The notes below the pieces were generated by a model, which was not told where the DNA came from, did no database searches, and was given only the letters and a program-made list of their open reading frames with translations. The position numbers and the translations under genes were made by a program. From G020348185 sp964525045 (GTDB lineage: Bacteria > Nitrospirota > Nitrospiria > Nitrospirales > UBA8639): DNA of 64,000 nt. Of this stretch, positions 17,845 through 26,010 are shown one piece after another (position 1 is the first letter of the stretch; each line of letters starts with the position of its first letter). The DNA lies in contig CAZGFD010000002.1 of the NCBI GenBank assembly GCA_964525045.1, positions 1-64,000 on the forward strand, in the 5' to 3' direction.

Positions 17845-18128
17845 TTCATTCCCCCTTCTGGATTAAGATATATTTGAACGCGATCTCATGGGCTTTATCG
17901 TATACCTGTATTGTAATAATTGTAATAGACGATGCGAAACTCCTCAATCACAATCTTTTCAATGAATGAAGATCCACCCATTTGACGGATTTTGTTGCGG
18001 AGAATAGAATTTTTGTAACTGTTGGCCCGTCCAATTCTCATGTGGGCTTGAATTCAATCCTGGCCTGTCCTTCGTCCCTGCCCGGGCAAGTCAGGCTCCG
18101 GCTTCGCTGACGGGTAATGGAGGAACCG

Positions 18129-18443
18129 ATGTCTGGATTTCGTAGGAGTATGATCCTATCTCTTTTCATAGCCTTGATCGGATGTGGCGGCAATCCCTAT
18201 TTGGATGCATCCTTAGATCCGGCAGAGTTTGAAGGAAAAAATCAGGTATGGTTTGAGGAAAAGTGGGGAAAACCTGACGGGAAATCCAAAAGGTTTTTTG
18301 GAGGAGAAACATGGGTCTATCACCGAATTGCGGGGGGGGAAAATCGGTTTCCCTTTTATAACTATTCACCGAACACCTGCGAAATTTCCTTGGATTTTGA
18401 CAAAAACGGTACACTTGACTCCTACGACTATTCTGATTGCTAA
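18129..18443 (+). CDS. Small lipoprotein, unknown function
   Basis: 104 aa. ATG at 18129 has GGAGG 5 nt upstream, which excludes the in-frame ATG at 18117. The signal peptide (SMILSLFIALIGC) ends in a lipobox with Cys followed by GGN. The mature domain has KWGKPDGKSK and WVYHRI, resembling the small SmpA/BamE-like fold (a beta sheet following a G-x-P motif), but the match is too weak to name. It is followed 8 nt later by pgl. Confidence 0.65.
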   Translation: MSGFRRSMILSLFIALIGCGGNPYLDASLDPAEFEGKNQVWFEEKWGKPDGKSKRFFGGETWVYHRIAGGENRFPFYNYSPNTCEISLDFDKNGTLDSYDYSDC

Positions 18444-18451
18444 GAGGCAGG

Positions 18452-19207
18452 ATGACGAAAAAAATTGAGCAGGTCCCTGATTTCGAGAGGCTCGTCCGCG
18501 AGGCGGCCCAACATATCGTCTCTGTTGCTCAGGAGGCTATTGCCAACCACGGGCAAATGGCATTCGCTCTTGCAGGGGGATCGACCCCTAAAAAATTGTA
18601 TACCCTCCTTACCCGCGACCCATTTCGATCACAAATTCCTTGGGGGGGCATCCATTTTTTTTGGGGTGATGAACGCCATGTACCACCGGATCATCAGGAC
18701 AGTAATTACCGCATGGCCCGCGAGACCTTGCTGGGGCATGTCCCTGTACCCGAAGACCATGTTCATCGTATTCCTAGCGAATTGCCGAATGCCAAAGAGG
18801 CCGCGGATAAGTATGAACGGGCACTACGCGAGCATTTTCAACTGGTTCCAGGGCAAAAACCTCGTTTTGACTTGATTCTTCTGGGATTGGGCCCTGACGG
18901 ACACACCGCTTCGCTATTCCCCGGAACTCCCGCTGTTCAGGACACCCTTGGCCTTGTAGCTGCCCCTTGGGTCGATAAATTTTCGACTTTTCGGATCACG
19001 CTCACCCCCGCTGTTCTGAACGAGGCAGCTCACGTGATATTTCTGGTCTCTGGCCAGGATAAAGCCGAAGCTCTTCGGTCCGTGTTGGAAGGCCCCTATC
19101 AACCCGATCGATTCCCGGCTCAGGTCATTAATCCAGCGCAAGGACGACTTCTATGGTTGGTAGACAAAGAGGCAGCGGGTTGTCTTCGTAGGCCACTTAC
19201 GGTATAA
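18452..19207 (+). CDS. pgl: 6-phosphogluconolactonase
   Basis: 251 aa, DevB/Pgl type. It contains ALAGGSTPKKLY (phosphate binding), FFWGDERHVPPDHQDSNY and LLGLGPDGHTASLFPG, which hold the family's catalytic His. It hydrolyses 6-phosphoglucono-1,5-lactone in the oxidative pentose phosphate pathway. ATG 18452 is preferred to the upstream in-frame TTG/ATG because AGAGGCAGG directly precedes it. It follows the lipoprotein gene closely and is followed 10 nt later by a zinc-ribbon gene, so the three form an operon. Confidence 0.92.
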   Translation: MTKKIEQVPDFERLVREAAQHIVSVAQEAIANHGQMAFALAGGSTPKKLYTLLTRDPFRSQIPWGGIHFFWGDERHVPPDHQDSNYRMARETLLGHVPVPEDHVHRIPSELPNAKEAADKYERALREHFQLVPGQKPRFDLILLGLGPDGHTASLFPGTPAVQDTLGLVAAPWVDKFSTFRITLTPAVLNEAAHVIFLVSGQDKAEALRSVLEGPYQPDRFPAQVINPAQGRLLWLVDKEAAGCLRRPLTV

Positions 19208-19217
19208 GCGAGGCCCC

Positions 19218-19616
19218 ATGACCAAAGCTACGCACGCTCCAAAAGCTTTTGTGAATGCCCTTCAAAAAGATCCCGTGGCCTGTCCAACTCAGGGATGTGT
19301 AGGCCCTGTTGAAGCCATTGAATCAAGCCAACTCCATGAGCGAATCAAGAGTTTTGACCTCCACTGTGAGGGATGTGGTTGGAGAGATCATATCGCCGGG
19401 CAGGAACGGCTTGATCCCCCTTGGGATGACACCTCTCTTTTCGAGATCATCGATGAACATCTCCTTCATCTCCAGCCGGTCTGCCCCTACGATAACGTCC
19501 CGGTCCACTTTCAGTCGTTGCCCAACCCCCGACGCAAGGCCCGGTATCGGATCACCTGTCACTATTGCGGTCGACAGGTTGAGTTGGATTGGCCGCCCCC
19601 TCAAACGAAGTGGTAG
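19218..19616 (+). CDS. Cysteine-rich (zinc ribbon-like) hypothetical protein
   Basis: 132 aa with four paired Cys sites: CPTQGC, HCEGCGW, CPYDN and CHYCGRQ. This suggests two zinc ribbons or treble-clef-like knuckles. No enzymatic motif is seen. It begins 10 nt after pgl on the same strand and ends at a strong hairpin, so it is probably the last gene of the lipoprotein-pgl operon. Confidence 0.7.
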   Translation: MTKATHAPKAFVNALQKDPVACPTQGCVGPVEAIESSQLHERIKSFDLHCEGCGWRDHIAGQERLDPPWDDTSLFEIIDEHLLHLQPVCPYDNVPVHFQSLPNPRRKARYRITCHYCGRQVELDWPPPQTKW

Positions 19617-19621
19617 TTTGG

Positions 19622-19656
19622 CCTCTTGCGTAACCTTCTTAAGAATACGCAAGAGG
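19622..19656 (+). terminator. Intrinsic terminator-like hairpin
   Basis: CCTCTTGCGTA (19622-19632) pairs perfectly with TACGCAAGAGG (19646-19656) around a 13-nt loop, followed by GGTTTC rather than a long U-tract. Directly after the zinc-ribbon gene. Confidence 0.6.
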
Positions 19657-19683
19657 GGTTTCAAGTTTCAGGTTGCAGGTTTT
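19657..19683. repeat. Heptamer-period repeat tract
   Basis: Units GTTTCAA, GTTTCAG, GTTGCAG, GTTTTAA form the same 7-nt-period pattern, right after the terminator hairpin. Confidence 0.6.
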
Positions 19684-19749
19684 AAGAGGGGGGTTTTGAC
19701 AACTTACCCAACCATTCCCGACTCAGGTACCCAGTCTCAATCATATGGA

Positions 19750-20511
19750 ATGAAAAAAATCAAGAAAAAGACTAGTCAGAAAAAAACTCGAGCCATCCCT
19801 GCTTTTGTCATCGGATATTCTCACGTTGCCCCCCCGCCTCCCGGGTATTTAGCCGCATGGTTTAATCAGCTGTATGGAGGGCCATTGCAAATTCGCTTGA
19901 GGGATGAATCGGGTCATACTCAGTTTGAAGCCCTTCATGCGACCTGGAGGGTCGCTGTGAATTCCGCATTACCGACGGAAACTGGGGAAACCTGGAAAGA
20001 TAGATTGCAATGGTCCCATTCACAACTTGCGGAAGTCATGCCCTTTCAAAATGCTGGACAGGACAAAAGAGATGTCGCCCTCCACACGGCTCGAATTGTC
20101 AGAGGTATCACTCTGCTGACCGAGGGGACGGCCTACGACAATGTCAGCCATGCCTTTTTGAATCCGTCTGATTGGAATGATCGTCCTCTAGATCAGTTTG
20201 ACCTTGAGGATCATGTGAGAGTTGAGCAGAAGGAAAATAGTGATTCCTGTCAATTGTGGTTTTACACCTTGGGCCTGGCCAAGTTCGGGTTGGACGAAAT
20301 TGAGACTTTTCGTCCGCTTGGATTAGCCGATCAACCCGTAATTGACCAGCTACTGGCTGTTGCCAACGAGATTCTATCAACCGGCAAGGTGGCTAAAGTC
20401 GGGGACAAATTCACCCTCTGGGAAAATGGGCGGTTAGTAACTATCGTCCGACACCGGACCGATCAATCAACCGGACGAGTAATCCAACTCCGAGAGGTGA
20501 AATGGGAATAG
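19750..20511 (+). CDS. Hypothetical protein, 253 aa
   Basis: I do not recognise the family. ATG at 19750 begins with a basic stretch (KKIKKKTSQKKT) and is the first plausible start; the frame stays open upstream to 19309 but overlaps the zinc-ribbon gene there. The body is soluble and mixed alpha/beta, with DNVSHAFLNPSDWNDRPLD, then GLAKFGLDEIETFRP and a C-terminal strand pair. It has some likeness to proteins that report on a DUF4261-like fold, but this is only a suspicion. No signal peptide. Confidence 0.65.
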   Translation: MKKIKKKTSQKKTRAIPAFVIGYSHVAPPPPGYLAAWFNQLYGGPLQIRLRDESGHTQFEALHATWRVAVNSALPTETGETWKDRLQWSHSQLAEVMPFQNAGQDKRDVALHTARIVRGITLLTEGTAYDNVSHAFLNPSDWNDRPLDQFDLEDHVRVEQKENSDSCQLWFYTLGLAKFGLDEIETFRPLGLADQPVIDQLLAVANEILSTGKVAKVGDKFTLWENGRLVTIVRHRTDQSTGRVIQLREVKWE

Positions 20512-20532
20512 GAGGGTGAGAGGAGACTAAAA

Positions 20533-20568
20533 AAAGGCCGTCGATGTTCAACGACATCAACGGCCTTT
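20533..20568 (-). terminator. Bidirectional intrinsic terminator
   Basis: AAAGGCCGTCGATGT (20533-20547) pairs with ACATCAACGGCCTTT (20554-20568) with one internal mismatch. On the minus strand it ends in a run of seven T, so it is a strong terminator for the tusA-like/dsrE2 pair; it can also stop the convergent 253-aa gene. Confidence 0.8.
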
Positions 20569-20591
20569 CAGGAATTATCGGGAAGGCTTGT

Positions 20592-20840
20592 CTAGCCGCC
20601 GGCTTTTTTTACGAAGGCTTTATAGACTCTGGTCGAGTTTGAATCTTCTTCTTCCATTCCCACCATTTCATGGCCGGTGGTCTCACACCAGGCCGGCATG
20701 TCTTTTTTGATACCCTCGTCGTCGGAGAGGACTTCAAGAACTTGGCCCGGGACAAGTTCTTTGATTTTCTTTGAAGTCATTATGATTGGCATGGGGCAGA
20801 AATATCCCAATGTATCGAGCTTGACATCTGATGGTATCAT
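20592..20840 (-). CDS. TusA-family sulfur carrier protein
   Basis: 82 aa. LGYFCPMPIIMTSKKIKEL contains the CPxP motif whose Cys carries persulfide sulfur. TusA proteins hand sulfur to tRNA thiolation, molybdenum cofactor synthesis or dissimilatory sulfur routes. It is encoded directly after a DsrE2 protein, the usual partner in sulfur-trafficking clusters. ATG 20840. Confidence 0.88.
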   Translation of the reverse strand: MIPSDVKLDTLGYFCPMPIIMTSKKIKELVPGQVLEVLSDDEGIKKDMPAWCETTGHEMVGMEEEDSNSTRVYKAFVKKAGG

Positions 20841-20874
20841 GACGAATCCCTTGTATTGTTCCTGACTAGTTGCC

Positions 20875-21405
20875 TTAAATAAACAAATTCACTGATCCAT
20901 GCCTGGCTTCGGCGAGGTAGGTTGTGACACCAGCGAGCTGGTCTACACCATCAATCAGGGTATCTTTGGAAATGCCCATCATGCCTAACGTGGTGGTACA
21001 GGCGATCATTTTTACGCCTAGGTCTTGTGCCGTTTCCAACAGCTCGGGAATCCCCGGCATTTTGTTATCCTTCATGACTTTTTTCATCATGGTCGTTCCG
21101 AGTCCCCCGAAATGGAAGCGGGAGAGGGGCAGGTCCGCGGCCCCGCCTGGATTCATCCGTCCAAAAAGGCGGCGAAGCCAATCTTTGGCTGAACTCGTTG
21201 CGCCCTGTTTTCTAATGATATTGAGACCCCAAAATGTAAAAAACATGGTCACTTTCATGCCCATGGCTGCCGCGCCAGTCGCAATGATGAAAGCGGCCAT
21301 GGCTTTATCCATGTCTCCGCTGAGAACCACAATAGTCACAGATTCAGGTTTGGTCTCTTGGAGTTCTGCTAATGCGGTTGAGGGTTCTGTTTTGATGGCG
21401 TTCAT
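20875..21405 (-). CDS. DsrE2-type (DsrE/DsrF/DrsH-like) sulfur relay protein
   Basis: 176 aa. VTIVVLSGDMDKAMAAFIIA and MGMKVTMFFTFWGLNI match DsrE2A. The conserved Cys expected for persulfide is in MIACTTTLGMMG. It sits upstream of the TusA-like gene, with the 34-nt gap typical of a two-gene operon. No dissimilatory sulfite reductase genes are in the window, so a role in general sulfur mobilisation is as likely as sulfur oxidation. Confidence 0.88.
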   Translation of the reverse strand: MNAIKTEPSTALAELQETKPESVTIVVLSGDMDKAMAAFIIATGAAAMGMKVTMFFTFWGLNIIRKQGATSSAKDWLRRLFGRMNPGGAADLPLSRFHFGGLGTTMMKKVMKDNKMPGIPELLETAQDLGVKMIACTTTLGMMGISKDTLIDGVDQLAGVTTYLAEARHGSVNLFI

Positions 21406-21568
21406 AAGATCACCTATGTATAGAGGGGAAATATTTCAAACACTTGTGTTTCGTTTAACTATAATATGGAGTTTTTTAGAGTGTCAAGAAAAGGCGGCTT
21501 TTCAAGCACTTAGCGTTGTACGGCTTTTTGAGTCCTAACGAACCACCGCCTACCCTTGGGTCAGCCTA

Positions 21569-22480
21569 ATGCCACAAATTATTGAATGTGTCGCCAACGT
21601 CAGTGAAGGCCACAATTCCACCGTTCTTGATGCCCTGACCAACGCCATTATGGCCGTCAAAGATGTTCGGCAGCTCGATCGACATTCTGATTGGGATCAT
21701 CACCGGTCGGTGTTTACGTTTGCGGGTCCGCCCGAAGCCGTGATTCAAGCCGCTTTCGAACTTGTACAAACAGCCGTACCGCTCATTGACCTCAACTCGC
21801 ATCGGGGGGAACATCCGCGCATCGGGGCAGTCGATGTGGTGCCTTTGATTCCTCTTAAAGGAGCTACGATAAAGGATTGTATCGAATGGGCTCGACATAT
21901 TGGGAGGCGAATCGGAGCCGATCTTCGCATTCCGGTTTTTTTATATGAAGCGTCCGGGGTGGTTCCGGCCAGAAAGCGATTGGAAGTGATTCGCCGGGGT
22001 GGAATCAAAGGGCTTGCCTCACGCATGGCCTCTGATCCCCTATGGCATCCGGATTTCGGTCCGGGTCAGCCCCACCTCACCGCCGGGGTCGTGATCGTTG
22101 GGGCTCGACATGCCCTTCTCGCCTTTAATGTGGTTCTCCAAACCGCTAATGTGGCTATCGCTCAATCTATCGCAAAGACAATCCGCACGGCCGACGGGGG
22201 GCTTCCTTCGCTGAAAGCTATCGGGATAGAGTTGGCTAGCCGGGGGCTGGTCCAAGTCTCCATGAATCTCATCAATTATCATGAAACATCCCTTCAGGAT
22301 GCGTTCGATGCGGTTCAACAAGAAGCCGAAAAATTCCACGTGGGTATCGAGGAAAGTGAAATAGTCGGCCTCATTCCTCAAGATGCCTTATTATCTTCCC
22401 CTCAGAAACGACTCAAATTGCGATCTTGGAACCCCGCCCAGGTGCTAGAAACCCGTTTATCCCAAGCGGGAATTCTTTAA
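21569..22480 (+). CDS. Glutamate formiminotransferase (FtcD N-terminal type)
   Basis: 303 aa, only the formimidoyltransferase domain: IIECVANVSEGH, LDRHSDWDHHRSVFTFAG, DLNSHRGEHPRIGAVDVVP and VPVFLYEASG-like PVFLYEASGVV. It transfers a formimino group from formiminoglutamate to tetrahydrofolate. No cyclodeaminase domain is fused and no histidine-degradation genes are nearby, so the physiological donor is uncertain. Catalytic His and the folate-binding segments look intact. It is monocistronic on the plus strand. Confidence 0.88.
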   Translation: MPQIIECVANVSEGHNSTVLDALTNAIMAVKDVRQLDRHSDWDHHRSVFTFAGPPEAVIQAAFELVQTAVPLIDLNSHRGEHPRIGAVDVVPLIPLKGATIKDCIEWARHIGRRIGADLRIPVFLYEASGVVPARKRLEVIRRGGIKGLASRMASDPLWHPDFGPGQPHLTAGVVIVGARHALLAFNVVLQTANVAIAQSIAKTIRTADGGLPSLKAIGIELASRGLVQVSMNLINYHETSLQDAFDAVQQEAEKFHVGIEESEIVGLIPQDALLSSPQKRLKLRSWNPAQVLETRLSQAGIL

Positions 22481-22500
22481 TTCACGAATTTCAGCCTTTC

Positions 22501-22533
22501 AACCCGAAACTCGCAACTCGAAACCCGAAACGG
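22501..22533. repeat. Heptamer-period repeat tract (GAAACTC-type)
   Basis: Units GAAACTC, GCAACTC, GAAACCC, GAAACGG follow the formiminotransferase gene. Confidence 0.7.
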
Positions 22534-22674
22534 GCTTTTATACGACTTTTCCCCCACCTGCTAGAACCCGGACGCGGATCATGCTATCTTCACCCTGTAA
22601 AGAAGTTCGAGATCGGGCTAAGAGAAAAGAAGGAATAGCCTAATTCGGAAAATTTTGTTGTCAGGGGGAAAGCC

Positions 22675-23106
22675 ATGGTTGATAAAGCAGCGCTGGAAGC
22701 TCTTCGGGACAGTAAATTTGGTCATTTGAAGGTCGGAGATCTCATGGAAAAAAACGTCCAGTCAGGACACAAGGACGTCCAGGCGGAAGTGTTAGCCACG
22801 GAAATGATGGAGGGATTTGGATCGGTTCCGATTATTGATCAAGCCGGTCGCTTAGTGGGGATTGTGTCTGAGTTTGACCTTCTCAACGTCCTAAGGAAAG
22901 GCAAAAAACTACGTGAAATCACTGCCGGAGCCATTATGACGCCCAACCCTGTCTCGGTTACCAAAAACACCGATGTGGTGACCGTGATTGAAGTCCTCCA
23001 GAACAATCACCTTATTCGTGTTCCTGTCGTTGATTCGACGGGAAAGTTAATTGGTATTCTGGCACGCCGTGATATTCTTCGAGGGTACCTTCAAACGGCT
23101 ACGTGA
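22675..23106 (+). CDS. Two-CBS-domain protein
   Basis: 143 aa made almost entirely of two CBS domains: residues 18-75 (VGDLMEKNVQSGHKD through GSVPIIDQAGRLVGIVSEFD) and 85-140 (IMTPNPVSVTKNTDVV through VPVVDSTGKLIGILARRD). Such pairs bind adenosine nucleotides and act as energy sensors, but with no fused enzyme the target is unknown. AGGGGGA precedes ATG 22675. Confidence 0.88.
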   Translation: MVDKAALEALRDSKFGHLKVGDLMEKNVQSGHKDVQAEVLATEMMEGFGSVPIIDQAGRLVGIVSEFDLLNVLRKGKKLREITAGAIMTPNPVSVTKNTDVVTVIEVLQNNHLIRVPVVDSTGKLIGILARRDILRGYLQTAT

Positions 23107-23309
23107 TGAATTTCTCCACCTCTTCGATGGACCCCTTCCCCAATCAGACATCGGCACTGATCGTTTAGGCAGTCATTAAGCTTACTGACCGGGCATTGGT
23201 GCTTCCGCTAATCCTTCCCTAGCCATACACACCTGATCCGGTCTTCCTCGTTGACACCCTCATTTGGAGGGGGATATGATAAATTTTCACTTTTAAGGAG
23301 GCTCGGGTC

Positions 23310-23630
23310 ATGAGTCATACAATTACCGTACGTGAATTAAAAGATCGAATGGATAAAGGCGACAAAGTGTTTTTACTCGATGTCCGTGAACCACACGAAT
23401 ATTCTATCGCAAAAATAGAGGGGTCGGTTCTGATACCTTTGGGGGAACTACCGACTTCGTTGGAAAAGCTGGATCAGGAAGCAGAGATTGTCGCGCTCTG
23501 CAAAATGGGAATGCGCAGCGCCGATGCGGTGATGTTTCTTCTTCAGCAGGGCTTTAGCAACGTCAAGAATCTTGTGGGTGGGATTGATGCCTGGTCAGTG
23601 GAGATTGATCAATCCGTTCCACGCTATTGA
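23310..23630 (+). CDS. Single-domain rhodanese-like sulfurtransferase
   Basis: 106 aa rhodanese homology domain: LLDVREPHEYSIAKIEGSVLIPLGEL at the CH2A region and ALCKMGMRSADAVMFL with the catalytic Cys. The active-site loop C-K-M-G-M-R is the single-domain GlpE type, expected to handle persulfide sulfur. GGAGG lies 8-9 nt before ATG 23310. Stand-alone gene, 200 nt after the CBS gene. Confidence 0.87.
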   Translation: MSHTITVRELKDRMDKGDKVFLLDVREPHEYSIAKIEGSVLIPLGELPTSLEKLDQEAEIVALCKMGMRSADAVMFLLQQGFSNVKNLVGGIDAWSVEIDQSVPRY

Positions 23631-23695
23631 GGTGGGGATCCTATCCCTCATACCCTCGCCAACTTGTGGCCGGGTACACTTTCTTTCCCAACCGG

Positions 23696-24625
23696 CTACC
23701 CCTTTTGTGACTTAAAGAAATCGACGGTCCTGGCTAATCCCTCGGGGAAAGCCACCTGAGGGTCCCACTCAAGTTCCTCACGAATCTTTGCCACATCAAG
23801 GACGCTTCGATATTGCTCGCCTTTTTTGGCCCCCCCGTGTATTTCTTTGCACTCTGAGCCGGTCAGATCCTTCAAAAGCTTATAGCAATCATTCACACTC
23901 GTTTCTTGCCCGGTTCCAACGTTATACACTCCCTGTATGTCAGAAGCGAGCGTAACCATGATCGATTCCACGACATCATCCACATACACAAAATCCCTGG
24001 TTTGCATCCCTGTGCCATTAATGATCGGTTGAACGCCGTCCAACATCTGTTTCGTAAAGACCGCGATCACCCCCGCCTCTCCCTCTGAATCTTGTCGGGG
24101 TCCGTAGACATTTCCCAAACGGAGGGCAACGAATCGCAGGCCTGAGACAAAAGAATAGTACGCTAAGTATTTTTCACCGGCCAGCTTGCTGATCCCATAC
24201 GGTGAAAGCGGATCAGTCTGATGGGATTCCCTGGCGGGTTGGCCATGATGTTCACCATAGACGGCGCCTCCGGACGAGGCAAAAATCACCTTTCGAACCC
24301 CATGGCGAACGGCATGATCGAGTAGATTGAGAGTACCGAATATATTGACCGACGCATCAAACGCGGGATCTTCCGTGGACAACCTGACATTCATTTGGGC
24401 AGCCAAATGGACAAGGACGATCGGTCGTTCTTTTTTAAAGACCTTTTCAATCGTACGGCTTTGGATGTCCATTTTGTAAAATTGCGCCTGCTTGTTGACT
24501 TGTTTCCGCTTTCCCGTCGACAGGTTATCGATGACGGACACCTGATGCCCTTCTTGAACCAGCCGATCCACAAGATGCGATCCAATGAATCCTGCCCCTC
24601 CTGTGACTAAGATTTTTGTTGCCAC
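23696..24625 (-). CDS. NAD-dependent UDP-sugar 4-epimerase (GalE-like)
   Basis: 309 aa extended SDR. GGAGFIGSHLVDRL is the NAD motif, ASSGGAVYG the catalytic Ser region and YGISKLAGE the Tyr/Lys pair, with RLGNVYGPRQ after. It most resembles UDP-glucose/UDP-glucuronate 4-epimerases used for cell-surface sugars. GTG start at 24625 has GGAG about 8 nt upstream. No glycosyltransferase is adjacent. Confidence 0.88.
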   Translation of the reverse strand: MATKILVTGGAGFIGSHLVDRLVQEGHQVSVIDNLSTGKRKQVNKQAQFYKMDIQSRTIEKVFKKERPIVLVHLAAQMNVRLSTEDPAFDASVNIFGTLNLLDHAVRHGVRKVIFASSGGAVYGEHHGQPARESHQTDPLSPYGISKLAGEKYLAYYSFVSGLRFVALRLGNVYGPRQDSEGEAGVIAVFTKQMLDGVQPIINGTGMQTRDFVYVDDVVESIMVTLASDIQGVYNVGTGQETSVNDCYKLLKDLTGSECKEIHGGAKKGEQYRSVLDVAKIREELEWDPQVAFPEGLARTVDFFKSQKG

Positions 24626-24729
24626 GTTTTGGCTCCGATTGAAGGTGAAATAAATTAAAGGTCCAATGTGCTATCAATTGTCAGGGATCAATTCGACTTC
24701 CAGTCTTGGTGTTTCTGGCGGCACTTCCT

Positions 24730-25491
24730 TTATCGATGATTTCGCAGGACGACCAACAATTCCTTGTTTCCCTTTCGTCCCTGAATCGGCGAGTCGATGA
24801 CCCCGATCGAATCAAGTCCGAGGCTTTGAAAGAATCCCAACAGGCGGTCTTTCACTAAGATACGCTGATTCTCATTCCTCACGACTCCTCCCCGTCCGAC
24901 CTGTCCCTTTCCAACCTCGAATTGGGGTTTCACCAGCGCGACGATGAGCGCGTCCTTGGCCAGGAACGTAAGGACGGGCGGCATGACGACAGTCAGGGAA
25001 ATAAATGAGACATCAATGACGGCCAATGAGACGGGTTCCGGAATGGCTTCTCTATCCAGGTATCGGATATTGTGACGTTCCAGCACCACCACCCGAGAGT
25101 CTGTTCGAATTTTCCAATCCAATTGTCCATAGCCGACATCAATGGCATAGACCCGTGAGGCCCCACGTTGCAATAAACAATCCGTAAATCCCCCCGTCGA
25201 AGCCCCAACGTCCATGGCCACAACGCCCTGACATGATATGGTAAACGTATCAAGGGCTGAGGCCAGCTTCGTTCCACCACGACTGACATAATGTGTGTGA
25301 GGCAATTCGAGATCAATATGAGCAGACCCTTCAATGAGTTTCCCTCGTTTATCAATGGGAATGCCCTCCACCTTCACCAAGCCGGCTAAAATAAAACGAT
25401 GGGCCTGCTCCCGACTGGCTGCCAGGCCACGTGACACCAACACCTGGTCGAGCCGTTCCTTTTTCGCCGTCTGGATTGGTGAATTAATCAA
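24730..25491 (-). CDS. tlyA: TlyA-family rRNA 2'-O-methyltransferase
   Basis: 253 aa. N-terminal S4 RNA-binding domain (residues 12-60, ERLDQVLVSRGLAASREQ) followed by an RrmJ/FtsJ methyltransferase domain (MDVGASTGGFTDCLLQ SAM site, YGQLDWKI, ERHNIRYL). TlyA proteins methylate ribose 2'-OH of rRNA. The best start is TTG 25491; no ATG is available. The gene heads the xseB-xseA cluster, a common arrangement in Gram-positive and other bacteria (tlyA near xseAB). Confidence 0.9.
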   Translation of the reverse strand: MINSPIQTAKKERLDQVLVSRGLAASREQAHRFILAGLVKVEGIPIDKRGKLIEGSAHIDLELPHTHYVSRGGTKLASALDTFTISCQGVVAMDVGASTGGFTDCLLQRGASRVYAIDVGYGQLDWKIRTDSRVVVLERHNIRYLDREAIPEPVSLAVIDVSFISLTVVMPPVLTFLAKDALIVALVKPQFEVGKGQVGRGGVVRNENQRILVKDRLLGFFQSLGLDSIGVIDSPIQGRKGNKELLVVLRNHR

Positions 25492-25550
25492 TGATCTGCT
25501 TGAAAGTGTACGATGATGGTGTTGAGGGTTGGTGGAGATTGCCTAACACC

Positions 25551-25808
25551 CTATGGGAGCTCTTCAGATTCCGTTGACGCGTCCGGCCCTTCCGATAGAG
25601 CCTGAATTCGTTTTTTCCCATCCTTATCCTGAACAAGAATTTCGACTTTCCGCTCCGCATCATCTAATATTTTTAGACAGGTTTTCGATAATTTGATCCC
25701 TTCCTCAAAAATTTTCAAGGACTGGTCCAGAGGTAATTCACCACGCTCTAATTCCGTGACAATAGTTTCAAGTCTAGCCAATGCATCTTCGAATTTTGGA
25801 GCCGCCAC
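25551..25808 (-). CDS. xseB: Exodeoxyribonuclease VII small subunit
   Basis: 85 aa. FEDALARLETIVTELERGELPLDQSLKIFEEG is the XseB core (shown here only by its FEDALARLE and LERGELPLDQSL parts). It supports XseA in exonuclease VII, which degrades single-stranded DNA in both directions. GTG start 25808 with GAGGACGAGG upstream. The long acidic C-terminal tail is variable in the family. Confidence 0.9.
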   Translation of the reverse strand: MAAPKFEDALARLETIVTELERGELPLDQSLKIFEEGIKLSKTCLKILDDAERKVEILVQDKDGKKRIQALSEGPDASTESEELP

Positions 25809-25898
25809 CGTAACCTCGTCCTCAGTCCTACACGATCAAAAAAAACTTCCGACTTTTTAGGTCCTACACCTATCTGTTTCCAACAGAAATGATTCTTT

Positions 25899-25930
25899 CT
25901 CGAAACCCGAAACGCGGAACACGAAACTTC
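25899..25930. repeat. Heptamer-period repeat tract (GAAACCC-type)
   Basis: Units GAAACCC, GAAACGC, GGAACAC, GAAACTT lie between xseB and xseA. Confidence 0.7.
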
Positions 25931-26010
25931 TTAATGTTATCGGAACTTCGACACACTGCTTTTCCCAGGTCCTTCCTTAGTATACCCTCCGCCCAATCTT
26001 CGTCAAGATA

